DNA from: Acidobacteriota bacterium
GTDB lineage: Bacteria > Acidobacteriota > Blastocatellia > Pyrinomonadales > Pyrinomonadaceae
Reading direction: 5' to 3'
DNA length: 64,000 nucleotides
Assembly: GCA_016703965.1 (NCBI GenBank)
Contig: JADJBB010000021.1
Location: 868,001-932,000, forward strand
This document shows positions 27,483 to 35,941 of the stretch, one piece after another. A program made the translations under genes and the position numbers. Numbering within the stretch: the first letter of the stretch is position 1; the number at the start of each line of letters is the position of its first letter. The notes under the pieces are model-generated. The model saw only the letters and a program-made list of their open reading frames with translations, was not told the DNA's origin and made no database searches.

Positions 27483-27788
27483 CTAATTCTTTAACAAATT
27501 CGCGTCATCGACATCGACCGACATACTGTTGCGGAAGAATGCGATGATGATACCGAGGCCAACGGCGGCCTCGCAGGCGGCGACGGCCATGACCATAAAG
27601 ACAAAAAGCTGGCCGGTCGTGTCACCGTAGTATCGCGAGAATGCGACAAATGTCAGGTTCACGGCGTTGAGCATCAACTCGATGCACATGAACATCCCGA
27701 TCGCGTTGCGTTTGAAAATAACGCCGACGCAGCCGATCGTAAAAAGTATTCCTGAAAGTGCCAAATAGCTGGCTAAACTTGGTTCCAT
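27483..27788 (-). CDS. nuoK: NADH-quinone oxidoreductase subunit K
   Basis: 101 residues, three transmembrane helices. The ATG at 27788 gives the standard MEPSLASYLALSGILF start; the longer frame overlaps nuoJ. Helix 2 carries the conserved Glu in MFMCIELMLNAVNLTFV and helix 3 the second Glu in AACEAAVGLGI, both part of the membrane proton path. Intact. It follows nuoJ by four bases and precedes the DUF1272 gene. Confidence 0.95.
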   Translation of the reverse strand: MEPSLASYLALSGILFTIGCVGVIFKRNAIGMFMCIELMLNAVNLTFVAFSRYYGDTTGQLFVFMVMAVAACEAAVGLGIIIAFFRNSMSVDVDDANLLKN

Positions 27789-27792
27789 ACTA

Positions 27793-28377
27793 TTAAAGGG
27801 CGATGCCGAGCCCGTCCTTGGCTTCTTCTTCGTGCCTGATCTCAAGCTCGTTGTCGATAACGAGTTCCAACTGCGGCGGGCTCAAACGCCTCGCCAGGAT
27901 GACCGAGCCGATCACCGCCATCAGCAGCAGAACGCCGACGATCTCGACCGGCAGCAGATATTCCGTGTACATTGCCTGGCCGATGGTCATCGTCTTACCG
28001 GCACTTAGTGCCTGATCAGCCGGAACGTTAGGAGCACGCATTACCGCGTAAAAAATGAAAAATGTCTGTGCGAGCAGCAAAACGCCAAGTCCGCCGCCGA
28101 GTGCGTAGAGATATTTCAAGCGGTTGAGTGGCCGGTCCTCGTCCATGTTCAGAAGCATGATGACGAATACGACCAACACCATTATCGCTCCGGCATAGAT
28201 GAGGATCTGCACGGCGGCGATGAACGGAGCCGCAAGCGTCACATAGATGCACGAAAGCGAAATGAAGACGCCGACCAGCGAGATCGCGCTGTAGAGCGGA
28301 TTCTTGTGATAGACCATCGATATCGCCGAAGCGATCGCGAGGCCCGCAAACATGAAAAATAGAACGGTCGATACCAT
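27793..28377 (-). CDS. nuoJ: NADH-quinone oxidoreductase subunit J
   Basis: 194 residues with five transmembrane helices. Typical features are the NPLYSAISLV start of helix 2, the pi-bulge helix 3 region AVQILIYAGAIMVLVVFVIML, and a charged C-terminal tail (LEIRHEEEAKDGLG). The length is normal. It should be preceded by nuoI, but the upstream 87 bases hold only a repeat element. Confidence 0.95.
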   Translation of the reverse strand: MVSTVLFFMFAGLAIASAISMVYHKNPLYSAISLVGVFISLSCIYVTLAAPFIAAVQILIYAGAIMVLVVFVIMLLNMDEDRPLNRLKYLYALGGGLGVLLLAQTFFIFYAVMRAPNVPADQALSAGKTMTIGQAMYTEYLLPVEIVGVLLLMAVIGSVILARRLSPPQLELVIDNELEIRHEEEAKDGLGIAL

Positions 28378-28381
28378 AAAT

Positions 28382-28460
28382 AGTGGTCGGTAGTTAGTGG
28401 TCAGTCAGAACGCGTCCGACTTGGCTGTCACTGACCACGCGCCACTGACAACCAACCACT
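28382..28460. repeat. Inverted-repeat element at the nuoH-nuoJ junction, where nuoI is expected
   Basis: The left arm starts AGTGGTCGGTAGTTAGTGG and ends GGTCAGT (28382-28405); the right arm runs ACTGACCAC to CAACCAACCACT (28430-28460). The arms pair imperfectly, and each is built of reiterated AGTGGT/GGTCAGT words. The style matches the element at 2229-2306. It fills nearly all of the 87-base gap between nuoH and nuoJ. Confidence 0.65.
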
Positions 28461-28464
28461 CTCC

Positions 28465-29589
28465 TTACCTATTCAAAAAGAACACAATAACGATCGTCAG
28501 GATCACATTTCCGATGGCGACCGGCAGCAAAAATTTCCAGCCGAAGTTCATCAGCTGATCAAAACGGAAACGCGGCAGCGTCCCGCGGATCCAGATGTAG
28601 AGGAACAAGAAAGCAATTATCTTTCCGATGAACGCAACGTGGCTTATCAAAGCGTACGGGATCGAGCCTGGCTCAAAAATATGGCCGAGACCCGGCACGT
28701 ACCATCCGCCGAGGAACAAGACCGTACACATCACGGAAACCGTGAACATGTTCACGTATTCCGCCATGAAGAACAGTGCGAATTTAAGTGCCGAATATTC
28801 AGTGTGAAAACCGGCGACGAGTTCTGTTTCTGCCTCAGGCAGGTCGAACGGCACGCGGTTCGTTTCCGCAAATGCCGAGATCAGGAACACCATGAAGCCG
28901 ATGAACTGCGGAATGATGAACCATTTGAACGGCGATTGCGTCTGAGCGAGGATAATGCCGTTCAGGTCGAGCGTTCCTGCCAGCATGACGACGCCGATCA
29001 CCGAGGCTCCCATAGCGAGCTCGTACGAAATCATCTGTGCCGATGAACGCAGGCCGCCCATGAGCGAATATTTGCTGTTCGACGACCAGCCTGCGAGGGC
29101 AATGCCGTAAACGCCGACCGAAGTAATGCCGAGCACAAAAAGTACGCCAACATCAATGCTGGCAATAGTTAGCGGCATATTCCTCGCCTGTTCAGCGATC
29201 CACGCCGTGGCATCGCCCAGATACGCGACCCCGGAAACATATGGAACTAGCCAGCCCAGCGGATCGGCGATGCGCGGCCCGAATGGATAAACGACCATCG
29301 GCATCAACGCACACGTCAAAGCGACCAAAGGTGCGAGGAAATATACGAATTTCGTCGATTTATCAGGCGTTAGATCTTCTTTGAAAATAAATTTCAAAAG
29401 GTCGGCGAATGGCTGAAATAGTCCCCACGGCCCGACGCGGTTTGGCCCGACGCGTCCCTGGATCCATCCCAACACTTTTCGCTCGGCGAGCACTGTGTAG
29501 GCAACGATCATCATCACGCCGCCGAAGGCTCCGCCGATCGCAGCCGCGTAGACAATAAAAGGAAATGCAGTTTTTAGGACAGATTCCAT
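28465..29589 (-). CDS. nuoH: NADH-quinone oxidoreductase subunit H
   Basis: 374 residues, eight transmembrane helices, the membrane subunit that forms the quinone-binding chamber with NuoB and NuoD. Visible signatures: ERKVLGWIQGRVGPNRVGPWG (short form RVGPNRVGP), FAETNRVPFDLPEAETELVAG with the acidic loop, and the C-terminal RGTLPRFRFDQLM. Normal length and intact. It lies eight bases after nuoG. Confidence 0.96.
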   Translation of the reverse strand: MESVLKTAFPFIVYAAAIGGAFGGVMMIVAYTVLAERKVLGWIQGRVGPNRVGPWGLFQPFADLLKFIFKEDLTPDKSTKFVYFLAPLVALTCALMPMVVYPFGPRIADPLGWLVPYVSGVAYLGDATAWIAEQARNMPLTIASIDVGVLFVLGITSVGVYGIALAGWSSNSKYSLMGGLRSSAQMISYELAMGASVIGVVMLAGTLDLNGIILAQTQSPFKWFIIPQFIGFMVFLISAFAETNRVPFDLPEAETELVAGFHTEYSALKFALFFMAEYVNMFTVSVMCTVLFLGGWYVPGLGHIFEPGSIPYALISHVAFIGKIIAFLFLYIWIRGTLPRFRFDQLMNFGWKFLLPVAIGNVILTIVIVFFLNR

Positions 29590-29597
29590 ATCAAAAA

Positions 29598-31871
29598 CTA
29601 TTTACCGGGAGCGGAGCGGTCCGAAACTCCCACGGCCGCAGCCTCAGCCAAACCTTCTTCACGCGGCTTGCCGTCAAGCCCGAACTGCACAAGCGGCGAA
29701 ACTAACAGATTTGCCGGTTTCGGATTGCCGTGCGCGAGCAGATGGAACTGCTGCGTCTTGCTCGTCATCGTCGTCAGGCGATGCAGTTTATGGCCGACTT
29801 TCGGGACTGTTGTGTTCTTCTCTCCGCGGGCTGGAACCGAATCGAGCCAGCTCTTAACAGCCGAGATCTCGGCCGACATATCTTTTCCGCTCACAAGAGC
29901 GTATTTTGCCTGGACAGGCGATGATTCATCTTTCAGCGAAGGATAACGAAGGCCTTCGTATGCCGGAACAACGTCGGCGATCGTGCGGAAAATAGCCGAT
30001 ACCGAAAGTTCAGCCGTTATCGGCGTTCCCATTTCTTTTGCAAGCAGGCTCGTGATCATCCAGTCAGGTTTTGCCTGATGGACGGGCTCGATGGCCTTGC
30101 GGACACGCTGGACGTTGCCGGCGTTGTTCGTAAACGTTCCGTCAACCTCAGCAAAACTCGCTGCCGGGAAAACGACATCCGCGTGATCGGTCGTCTCGGT
30201 CTGGAAAAGCTCCTGAACGACGACAAAATCCTTGCCCGCAAGTACGCTTGCATCCTGCAAGCTGCCGCCGATCAGCAATGCTTTTGAATTTTTGACGACC
30301 TCATCGACCGACTTGCGGCCCGAGGTTACATCGTGAGCACCGACCGAGTTGTTATATTTCGCAAGTGGATGGAGCAAAACCCGGCGGCCTTCGCCAGCCA
30401 GTTTTCCAACAGACCCGGCGATCAGAGCCTGTGCGTCAATCGATAGGTCTGACCCGATCATGATGATCAGATCGCCCTGTGTTTCCTCGATCATTCTACC
30501 TGCGGCTTCGATCACAGCGGTATCAACACCGCATTTTTCTGCGATCATTGCATCACTCGATTCGTCAACGAATCCTAATGCGAACGCATCGACGGTTCCC
30601 GGATTAACATGAACGAACTGCGTCGCACGCCGCGAAAGATTGATCGGCGTATCGTTGATGCAGATGAATTCGGCACCGCCGTTACGTACGGCCTGGCGGA
30701 TCTGTTTTGCCGTGTAGCTCTGCTCTTCTTCAGGCTCGCCGCCGATTAGAACGATGGTCGCGGCGTGGCGAATTTCTTTGTGCGTGCAGAGCGGGGCACT
30801 GAGATTGTCGAAAACCGCCGCAACATCGCTCGCATCCGAAACGGCGTAATTTCCTGAGCCAGCAACGTCCGTCGCAAATTTCTTGAGAGTGAAAACGGCC
30901 TCGTTCGTCAGTCGCGGGCTCGCAATGACGCCGACGTTCTTTCCATGCACTTTTAACTTGTCCGCCGCAAACTTGATCGCTGCATCCCATGTTGCGGGAA
31001 TGAGTTTACCGCCCTTGGAATAGCGGATCATCGGCGTTTTGATACGGTCCGAGTGATTGATGAATTCGTGAGCGAAGCGGGCCTTCACGTCGAGGAACTC
31101 ACCATTCAGGCCATTAACGTAGCGGTCGCGGGCAACGATACGGTGAACCTTACCTGCTCGCGAGCCGATCGAAAGCTGCATTCCGTCCGAGCCGTAAACG
31201 TCGGTCGTAACCGTCTGTTCGAGTTCCCATGGCCGCGTTTCGTGGCGATAAACGCCGTCGAGCAGAGTTCCGGTCGGGCAGACCTCTATACAGTTTCCGC
31301 ACTGCGAGCAGTTCAGCCAGCCGCCGTAGGTTCCGATGACGGTATTCACGCCGCGGTTTCCGGCTTCGATCGCGTCCTCGCCCATCCATTCGTCGCAGAC
31401 GCGTGTGCAGCGTTTGCACAAGATGCAGCGCTGCGGGTCGTTGGCGACGATCGGTGAAAGATATTTTTCGGGGTCAGCGTTCTTTTTCTCCGTGAAACGC
31501 TGTTCGACGTCGCCCCAGTCGAAAATGACCTCCTGGAGTTCGCATTCGCCGCCGCGATCGCATACCGGGCAATCTAGCGGGTGATTTGCCAACAGGAATT
31601 CGCCCATCGCGCGCTGAGCCTTTTCGACCTCTTCACTCTGCGTGGTGACGACCATGCCGTCGGTGCAGTTGATCGTGCACGAGGTCTGCAACTTCGGCAT
31701 TTTGTCGATGCGAACCAGGCACATACGGCACGAAGCCTGAACGGCAAGGTCCTGGTAATAGCAAAACGATGGAACTCCATGGCCATTCTCACGGCACACG
31801 TCGATCAGCCGAGCACCTTTGTCGACCTCATATTCCTGTTCGTTTATTGTTACTTTTATCTGTTCTGACAT
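29598..31871 (-). CDS. nuoG: NADH-quinone oxidoreductase subunit G
   Basis: 757 residues, the large iron-sulfur subunit of the peripheral arm. The N-terminus has the [2Fe-2S] ligands (CRENG-FCYY and SCRMCLVRI), then the HPLDCPVCDRGGECELQ cluster site with its His and Cys ligands, followed by a ferredoxin-like pair (CILCKRCTRVC, CSQCGNCIEVCPTG) for two [4Fe-4S] clusters. The remaining 500 residues are the molybdopterin-oxidoreductase-like domain without cofactor. It passes electrons from NuoEF to NuoI. Because nuoI is not in this window, its partner must be encoded elsewhere or be missing. Upstream 82 bases separate it from bTHX. Confidence 0.95.
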   Translation of the reverse strand: MSEQIKVTINEQEYEVDKGARLIDVCRENGHGVPSFCYYQDLAVQASCRMCLVRIDKMPKLQTSCTINCTDGMVVTTQSEEVEKAQRAMGEFLLANHPLDCPVCDRGGECELQEVIFDWGDVEQRFTEKKNADPEKYLSPIVANDPQRCILCKRCTRVCDEWMGEDAIEAGNRGVNTVIGTYGGWLNCSQCGNCIEVCPTGTLLDGVYRHETRPWELEQTVTTDVYGSDGMQLSIGSRAGKVHRIVARDRYVNGLNGEFLDVKARFAHEFINHSDRIKTPMIRYSKGGKLIPATWDAAIKFAADKLKVHGKNVGVIASPRLTNEAVFTLKKFATDVAGSGNYAVSDASDVAAVFDNLSAPLCTHKEIRHAATIVLIGGEPEEEQSYTAKQIRQAVRNGGAEFICINDTPINLSRRATQFVHVNPGTVDAFALGFVDESSDAMIAEKCGVDTAVIEAAGRMIEETQGDLIIMIGSDLSIDAQALIAGSVGKLAGEGRRVLLHPLAKYNNSVGAHDVTSGRKSVDEVVKNSKALLIGGSLQDASVLAGKDFVVVQELFQTETTDHADVVFPAASFAEVDGTFTNNAGNVQRVRKAIEPVHQAKPDWMITSLLAKEMGTPITAELSVSAIFRTIADVVPAYEGLRYPSLKDESSPVQAKYALVSGKDMSAEISAVKSWLDSVPARGEKNTTVPKVGHKLHRLTTMTSKTQQFHLLAHGNPKPANLLVSPLVQFGLDGKPREEGLAEAAAVGVSDRSAPGK

Positions 31872-31953
31872 TAATTCTATTTCGAATACCGCGTTTCGGC
31901 GGGCTCTAACGGTCCGCTGATCGATCTGCTAAATTCACGGTTCGAGCGAGCGG

Positions 31954-32085
31954 CTACTTGCCTTTTTTCTTCGCTGTTGTTTCTTCTGCCGGTTTTACCG
32001 CCGTTGCTTTTTTCTTCGGGCGTGTTTTGCCGAAGCTGCCTGCAAATATTTTTCCGCGTCGTGAACGTTTATCGCCTTTTCCCAT
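31954..32085 (-). CDS. 30S ribosomal protein bTHX
   Basis: 43 residues, very basic, with the start MGKGDKRSRRGKIFAGSFGK followed by TRPKKK and a Lys/Ala tail. This matches the Thx family, the small protein that sits in the head of the 30S subunit in Thermus, whose members start MGKGD+(R/T)+RGKI. The ATG at 32085 has GGAG 11 bases upstream. It starts five bases after the LCAT-like gene inside the nuo operon, an unexpected place for a ribosomal gene. Confidence 0.85.
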   Translation of the reverse strand: MGKGDKRSRRGKIFAGSFGKTRPKKKATAVKPAEETTAKKKGK

Positions 32086-32090
32086 AACAA

Positions 32091-33476
32091 TTAATTCTCC
32101 TTTATCATCGTCTCAGTAGGTTTGCTCAAGAGCCCGATGATGTACTCCTGAATTCTCGAGTTAGCAGCGAGTCTATCGTGCTCGCCGCAAATAAAGTGGT
32201 TCGATCTGCTATTAAAGACCGACGAACCCGTCACTTTAGATAGCGTCTCCGCGGCAAATGACCGTTTGCTGACGATTCTGTCGCCTGACGTGAACATTAC
32301 TTTTTTCACGTCTTCAGCCGGGATCTTTTTGCCGCTGGACGTAGTGAGATCATTTGCTTGAAAAAGTGTGTTCCACTTTTTCGTCTTCACGTCCTGATAA
32401 ATAACAACTGCATCAAGTGCCGCTCGGCAGTCTGATCCGATCGCGTAGAATTCTATGTCATCCGACTTGCCGTCCGCGGCGTTCAAAACTTCATGAAATC
32501 GCTTCGCCCGGTTGAGGTTCGCCACAAAAAAGCTCTCGGCATCTACTTTCTTGATGGCTTTAAATTCAGCCTCAAAATCTTTGTCATCCACCGGGTTCCA
32601 GCCATATTTCGACCAAACCTTTGGGTTGTACAGGTCGATGGCCAACGGCTGTAGGTTTTCGTCAAACGCCCGGAACGTGCCGGGAGCCGGTAAAAGCTGA
32701 TAGGCTGACGGAATCGAGAAAACGGTGAACTTCGATGAGTCCTCCATGAACGGTAGATCGATACGCATTCCGTTCACAGTGAAACCGTTTACTAGATTGC
32801 CCAAAGCGAGAGCGGAGCCCTCGTTCGGCGTACCTAAAAGAATGATCCTATCAAAGAGCTTCGAGCCCGCCCACGTCGGCTGAGGCTTAGCATTCCCACT
32901 CGGAAGGTCAGCATCGCCGTACATCGCGGCATACCGGGCGATGAGTCCGCCCATCGAATGGGCGACAATATCAAACTTTAGATCAGGCTTCTTGAGCTTT
33001 ATCTTTAGAGCCTCGACCTTCCTGACCAGCATTCTTGCGTTCTCAACGCAATCGAGCCGCCAATCATACGGAAAAACGTAAAGCGAATCCGCAAAACCAT
33101 CTTCCGAAGGCGAATCCCACTTTTCCTCGCGGTAACCGCCGCGAACCGCCATCGCCTTTAGAAAACCGCCGTATACATCGATTACCGGGAAGACTCCGAG
33201 CTTTACTTCTCTCAAGACATCACCCGGGACGAGGTTGTCGCGGTTCTTACTAAGATCCGGGTTGATCGGCAGGCGAAGGTCTTCAGATTTCGACTTGAAC
33301 GCCTTGAACCAGATCCGTTCGTTGGTATCTTTGTGACGAAGTTCCGATCCCCAAAGTCCCGGCACAAGGATCACCGGATTCTTGCCCTGCCCAAAAGCCG
33401 CAAGAGAGAATGCGAACACAAGTATCCCGATCTGTGCAAAGTACGCAGCTGATCTAAGGAGTTTGTTCGCGGTCAT
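32091..33476 (-). CDS. Secreted LCAT/PGAP1-like alpha/beta-hydrolase
   Basis: 461 residues with a signal peptide (IGILVFAFSLAAFGQ). The oxyanion segment is VILVPGLWGSELRH near residue 35-48. The nucleophile elbow is IVAHSMGGLIARY with Ser near 175, followed by ILLGTPNEGSALALG, the pattern of lecithin:cholesterol acyltransferase-like lipases. The family's triad is Ser-Asp-His; the His is probably in SNHFICGEHDRL near the C-terminus. It likely hydrolyses or transfers acyl chains from lipids in the periplasm. It is inserted between nuoF (seven bases away) and bTHX, and there is no known link to complex I. Confidence 0.85.
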   Translation of the reverse strand: MTANKLLRSAAYFAQIGILVFAFSLAAFGQGKNPVILVPGLWGSELRHKDTNERIWFKAFKSKSEDLRLPINPDLSKNRDNLVPGDVLREVKLGVFPVIDVYGGFLKAMAVRGGYREEKWDSPSEDGFADSLYVFPYDWRLDCVENARMLVRKVEALKIKLKKPDLKFDIVAHSMGGLIARYAAMYGDADLPSGNAKPQPTWAGSKLFDRIILLGTPNEGSALALGNLVNGFTVNGMRIDLPFMEDSSKFTVFSIPSAYQLLPAPGTFRAFDENLQPLAIDLYNPKVWSKYGWNPVDDKDFEAEFKAIKKVDAESFFVANLNRAKRFHEVLNAADGKSDDIEFYAIGSDCRAALDAVVIYQDVKTKKWNTLFQANDLTTSSGKKIPAEDVKKVMFTSGDRIVSKRSFAAETLSKVTGSSVFNSRSNHFICGEHDRLAANSRIQEYIIGLLSKPTETMIKEN

Positions 33477-33483
33477 TTAGTTG

Positions 33484-34794
33484 TCAAATATTCGGCTGAA
33501 CGCCGTTCGAAGCGGCCTTGTCGACCAGCCACTTCTTAAAATCTTCCGGAAACTGCTTGATCGCCGACTGAATGGGCCACGCCGCCGCATCGCCGAGTGC
33601 GCAGAACGATTTACCCTCGATGTTATCGCAAATGTCGAGCAAGAGTTGTGCGTCCTCAGGCTTGCCGTCGCCGGTTGAGATACGGTTAAAGATCTTGACG
33701 AGCCAGTCGGTTCCTTCGCGGCAAGGTGTGCACCAGCCGCAGGATTCGTGCTTGTAAAATTCGGTCAGATTTTTGGTCGTATCCATGATGTCGACGGTCT
33801 CGTCCATCACCATCATGCCGCCCGTGCCGAGCAGGGAACCCGCCGCAACGAGGCCTTCGTAATCGAGCGTGACCTTCTTGCCGATGATCTGATCGGCACG
33901 CATGATATAAACGCTGGAACCGCCCGGGATCACAGCCTTCAGCTTTTTATCGCTGCGAAGCATTCCGCCGCAATCCTCGTAAATGAACTTTTCCATATCG
34001 GAATAGCCCATCGGAAGCTCGTAAACACCCGGTTTTTTGACGTGGCCGCTGATCGACCAAAGCTTTGTGCCGCCCGATTTTTCAGTGCCGAGATCTCGCC
34101 ATTCAATACCGCCCATTTCAATGATCTGTGGAACGGACGTGAACGTCTCGACATTATTTACGACCGTCGGCGAAGCGTAAAGCCCCTCGACGGCAGGGAA
34201 GGGCGGCTTCATTCGCGGATGTCCGCGATAGCCTTCGAGTGAACTGAGCAAAGCGGTCTCTTCGCCGCAGATATACGCTCCGGCTCCGGTATGCGTATGA
34301 AGCTCGAAATCGAGGCCGGAGCCAAGTATATTTTTGCCAAGCAGGCCTGCTTCGCGGGCTTCGGCGATCGCGACGTCCATGACGTCGATCAAATAATGGT
34401 ATTCCCCGCGGGCGTAAATGTATCCAACTGTTGAACCCAGAGCATGACCGGCGATGATCATGCCCTCGATAACAGCATGAGGATCGCGTTCCATCAAATA
34501 GCGGTCCTTGAAACTGCCGGGCTCCGATTCGTCAGCATTACAGACGCCGTATTTGGTCTTCGGTGAGTCTTTCGGCACGAACGACCATTTCATTCCCGTT
34601 GGGAAGCCTGCACCGCCGCGACCGCGAAGCGCGCTCTTTTTAACTTCCTCGATGATGTCCGCCGGCGACATCTTCAGTGCCTTTTCCAGTGATTTGTAAC
34701 CGCCGGTATCGCGATACACCTTTAGCGTGTGCCCATCTTTGATGTGCATTCGCTTGAGTGACAATGGCTCGCAGCCGATCGCTTTAATTTCCAT
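33484..34794 (-). CDS. nuoF: NADH-quinone oxidoreductase subunit F
   Basis: 436 residues, the NADH- and FMN-binding subunit. The glycine-rich nucleotide site is LRGRGGAGFPTGMKW near residue 55-70, with CNADESEPGSFKDR and GAYICGEETALLSSLEG for FMN/NADH binding. The C-terminal [4Fe-4S] (N3) ligands are in SCGWCTPCREG plus the later Cys in SFCALGD. Full length. It follows hicA by 41 bases, so the hicBA pair separates it from its usual neighbour nuoE. Confidence 0.96.
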   Translation of the reverse strand: MEIKAIGCEPLSLKRMHIKDGHTLKVYRDTGGYKSLEKALKMSPADIIEEVKKSALRGRGGAGFPTGMKWSFVPKDSPKTKYGVCNADESEPGSFKDRYLMERDPHAVIEGMIIAGHALGSTVGYIYARGEYHYLIDVMDVAIAEAREAGLLGKNILGSGLDFELHTHTGAGAYICGEETALLSSLEGYRGHPRMKPPFPAVEGLYASPTVVNNVETFTSVPQIIEMGGIEWRDLGTEKSGGTKLWSISGHVKKPGVYELPMGYSDMEKFIYEDCGGMLRSDKKLKAVIPGGSSVYIMRADQIIGKKVTLDYEGLVAAGSLLGTGGMMVMDETVDIMDTTKNLTEFYKHESCGWCTPCREGTDWLVKIFNRISTGDGKPEDAQLLLDICDNIEGKSFCALGDAAAWPIQSAIKQFPEDFKKWLVDKAASNGVQPNI

Positions 34795-34835
34795 TTTCTT
34801 TTGAACGTAAGCCGTACGCCTACGTTGTTCATATT

Positions 34836-35048
34836 CTAAAGGTATCGCTTGAATTCGGCTTCCGTTAATCCCGCATCCTTAACGATCCCGCCCATTGTCA
34901 GGGCATTTACCGGATTGTGGCGGGGAATCGTTACGATTCGCTCACCGTTCGTCATGACAATATGCTTGCCTTGTCTCGCAATCCAAAATCCAGCTTTTTC
35001 TAAAGCTCCAACCGCTCTCAGATGGTTAATGCCGGAGATCTTCGGCAT
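34836..35048 (-). CDS. hicA: HicA-family mRNA interferase toxin
   Basis: 70 residues with the double-stranded-RNA-binding-like HicA fold: the N-terminal helix (LRAVGALEKAGFWIARQ), the strand with the catalytic His in GKHIVMT near residue 28, then TIPRHN and a C-terminal helix after GLTEAEF. HicA toxins cut mRNA and tmRNA. Its ATG overlaps the hicB stop as TAATG, so the two are translationally coupled. The pair lies between nuoE and nuoF on the same strand, and the toxin looks intact. Confidence 0.9.
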   Translation of the reverse strand: MPKISGINHLRAVGALEKAGFWIARQGKHIVMTNGERIVTIPRHNPVNALTMGGIVKDAGLTEAEFKRYL

Positions 35049-35245
35049 TATGCCGCGACCTCCACCTCTCTGATTTCGGCTCCGAGCAAGTTCATCTCAA
35101 CTACATCAAGATATTCACGAATGGCTTCCCGGATGTTATCCAGAGCCTCTTGCTCAGTTTCGCCCTGTGACCAGCATCCTGGCAATGCAGGGCATGAAAC
35201 GCTGAAACCTTCGTCGGTTTGATGTAACGCAACTTTATAGTTCAT
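35048..35245 (-). CDS. hicB: HicB-family antitoxin, short form
   Basis: 65 residues with the HicB ribonuclease-H-like core: YKVALHQTDEGFSVSCPALPGCWSQG, then ETEQEALDNIREAIREYLD (first part quoted in short: SCPALPGCWSQGETEQEAL). There is no C-terminal ribbon-helix-helix or HTH extension, so it probably neutralises HicA but may not bind DNA itself. It starts one base after the nuoE stop codon; the antitoxin comes before the toxin. Confidence 0.9.
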   Translation of the reverse strand: MNYKVALHQTDEGFSVSCPALPGCWSQGETEQEALDNIREAIREYLDVVEMNLLGAEIREVEVAA

Positions 35246-35246
35246 G

Positions 35247-35777
35247 CTACTTACAATCCGCCAAAATCTTATCTACTTTTTCGATCGTCAGATCTTCATG
35301 ATAATCAAATCCGATCTGCATCATCGGTGCCGTACCGCAGCTGCCTAAACACTCGACCATTGTGACGGTAAATTTCTCGTCCGGGGTCGTTTCGCCGGGA
35401 TGAATGCCGAGTTTTGAGCAAATATGCTCCGTGATATCCGGCTCGCCCATGATCTTGCACGAGAGCGTTTTGCAGATCTGGATGTGGTGACGCCCAACTT
35501 TTCGCAGGTTGAACATCGAATAGAACGTCGCGGTTTCCCATACGTCCGTGACCTCGAGATTCAGGAACTTCGCCAGGAAATTCACGCCCGCGTTATCGAG
35601 CCAGCCGCGTTCCCGCTGTACGACAAATAGCAGAGGGATCAGTGCCGAACGGGTTCGGTTCGCCGGATATTTTGTTAAATGCGACCTCATCTCCTCGACG
35701 ACCGCCGGAGAAAACTCCGCGACCTCGTCGGTGACGAGAACTGTGTCTGTGAAACTTGTAGGGGTAGCTGCTGCCAT
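35247..35777 (-). CDS. nuoE: NADH-quinone oxidoreductase subunit E
   Basis: 176 residues, thioredoxin-like [2Fe-2S] subunit. The N-terminal helical domain contains ALIPLLFVVQRERGWL and DVWETATFYSMF. Cluster N1a ligands are the two Cys of CKTLSC and the two in ECLGSCGTAP, as in the family. Normal length. It is preceded by two small coiled-coil ORFs after nuoD and followed at once by hicB. Confidence 0.95.
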   Translation of the reverse strand: MAAATPTSFTDTVLVTDEVAEFSPAVVEEMRSHLTKYPANRTRSALIPLLFVVQRERGWLDNAGVNFLAKFLNLEVTDVWETATFYSMFNLRKVGRHHIQICKTLSCKIMGEPDITEHICSKLGIHPGETTPDEKFTVTMVECLGSCGTAPMMQIGFDYHEDLTIEKVDKILADCK

Positions 35778-35779
35778 TT

Positions 35780-35911
35780 TTACGCTGCCAGTCTTTCTTC
35801 TATTCGCGTTATGCGCCGATCAATTTCTTCAATATTGGACTGAACATTGATCTTTGCGTCCATCTTAACGATGACTTCATTTATCAAATTCGCAAGATTC
35901 TTAACCTCCAT
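35780..35911 (-). CDS. Small coiled-coil ORF between nuoD and nuoE
   Basis: 43 residues from the ATG at 35911 (a TTG at 35938 would add nine). The sequence has a heptad pattern (IEEIDRRITRIEERL) and no cysteines. It lies in the same reading frame as the 107-residue coiled-coil ORF upstream, from which it is separated by a single TAA and a few codons, so it may be the 3' part of one longer broken gene. It ends two bases before the nuoE start. No known function. Confidence 0.5.
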   Translation of the reverse strand: MEVKNLANLINEVIVKMDAKINVQSNIEEIDRRITRIEERLAA

Positions 35912-35941
35912 CTCAATACTTATAACTCTTTCGTCCAAGTA

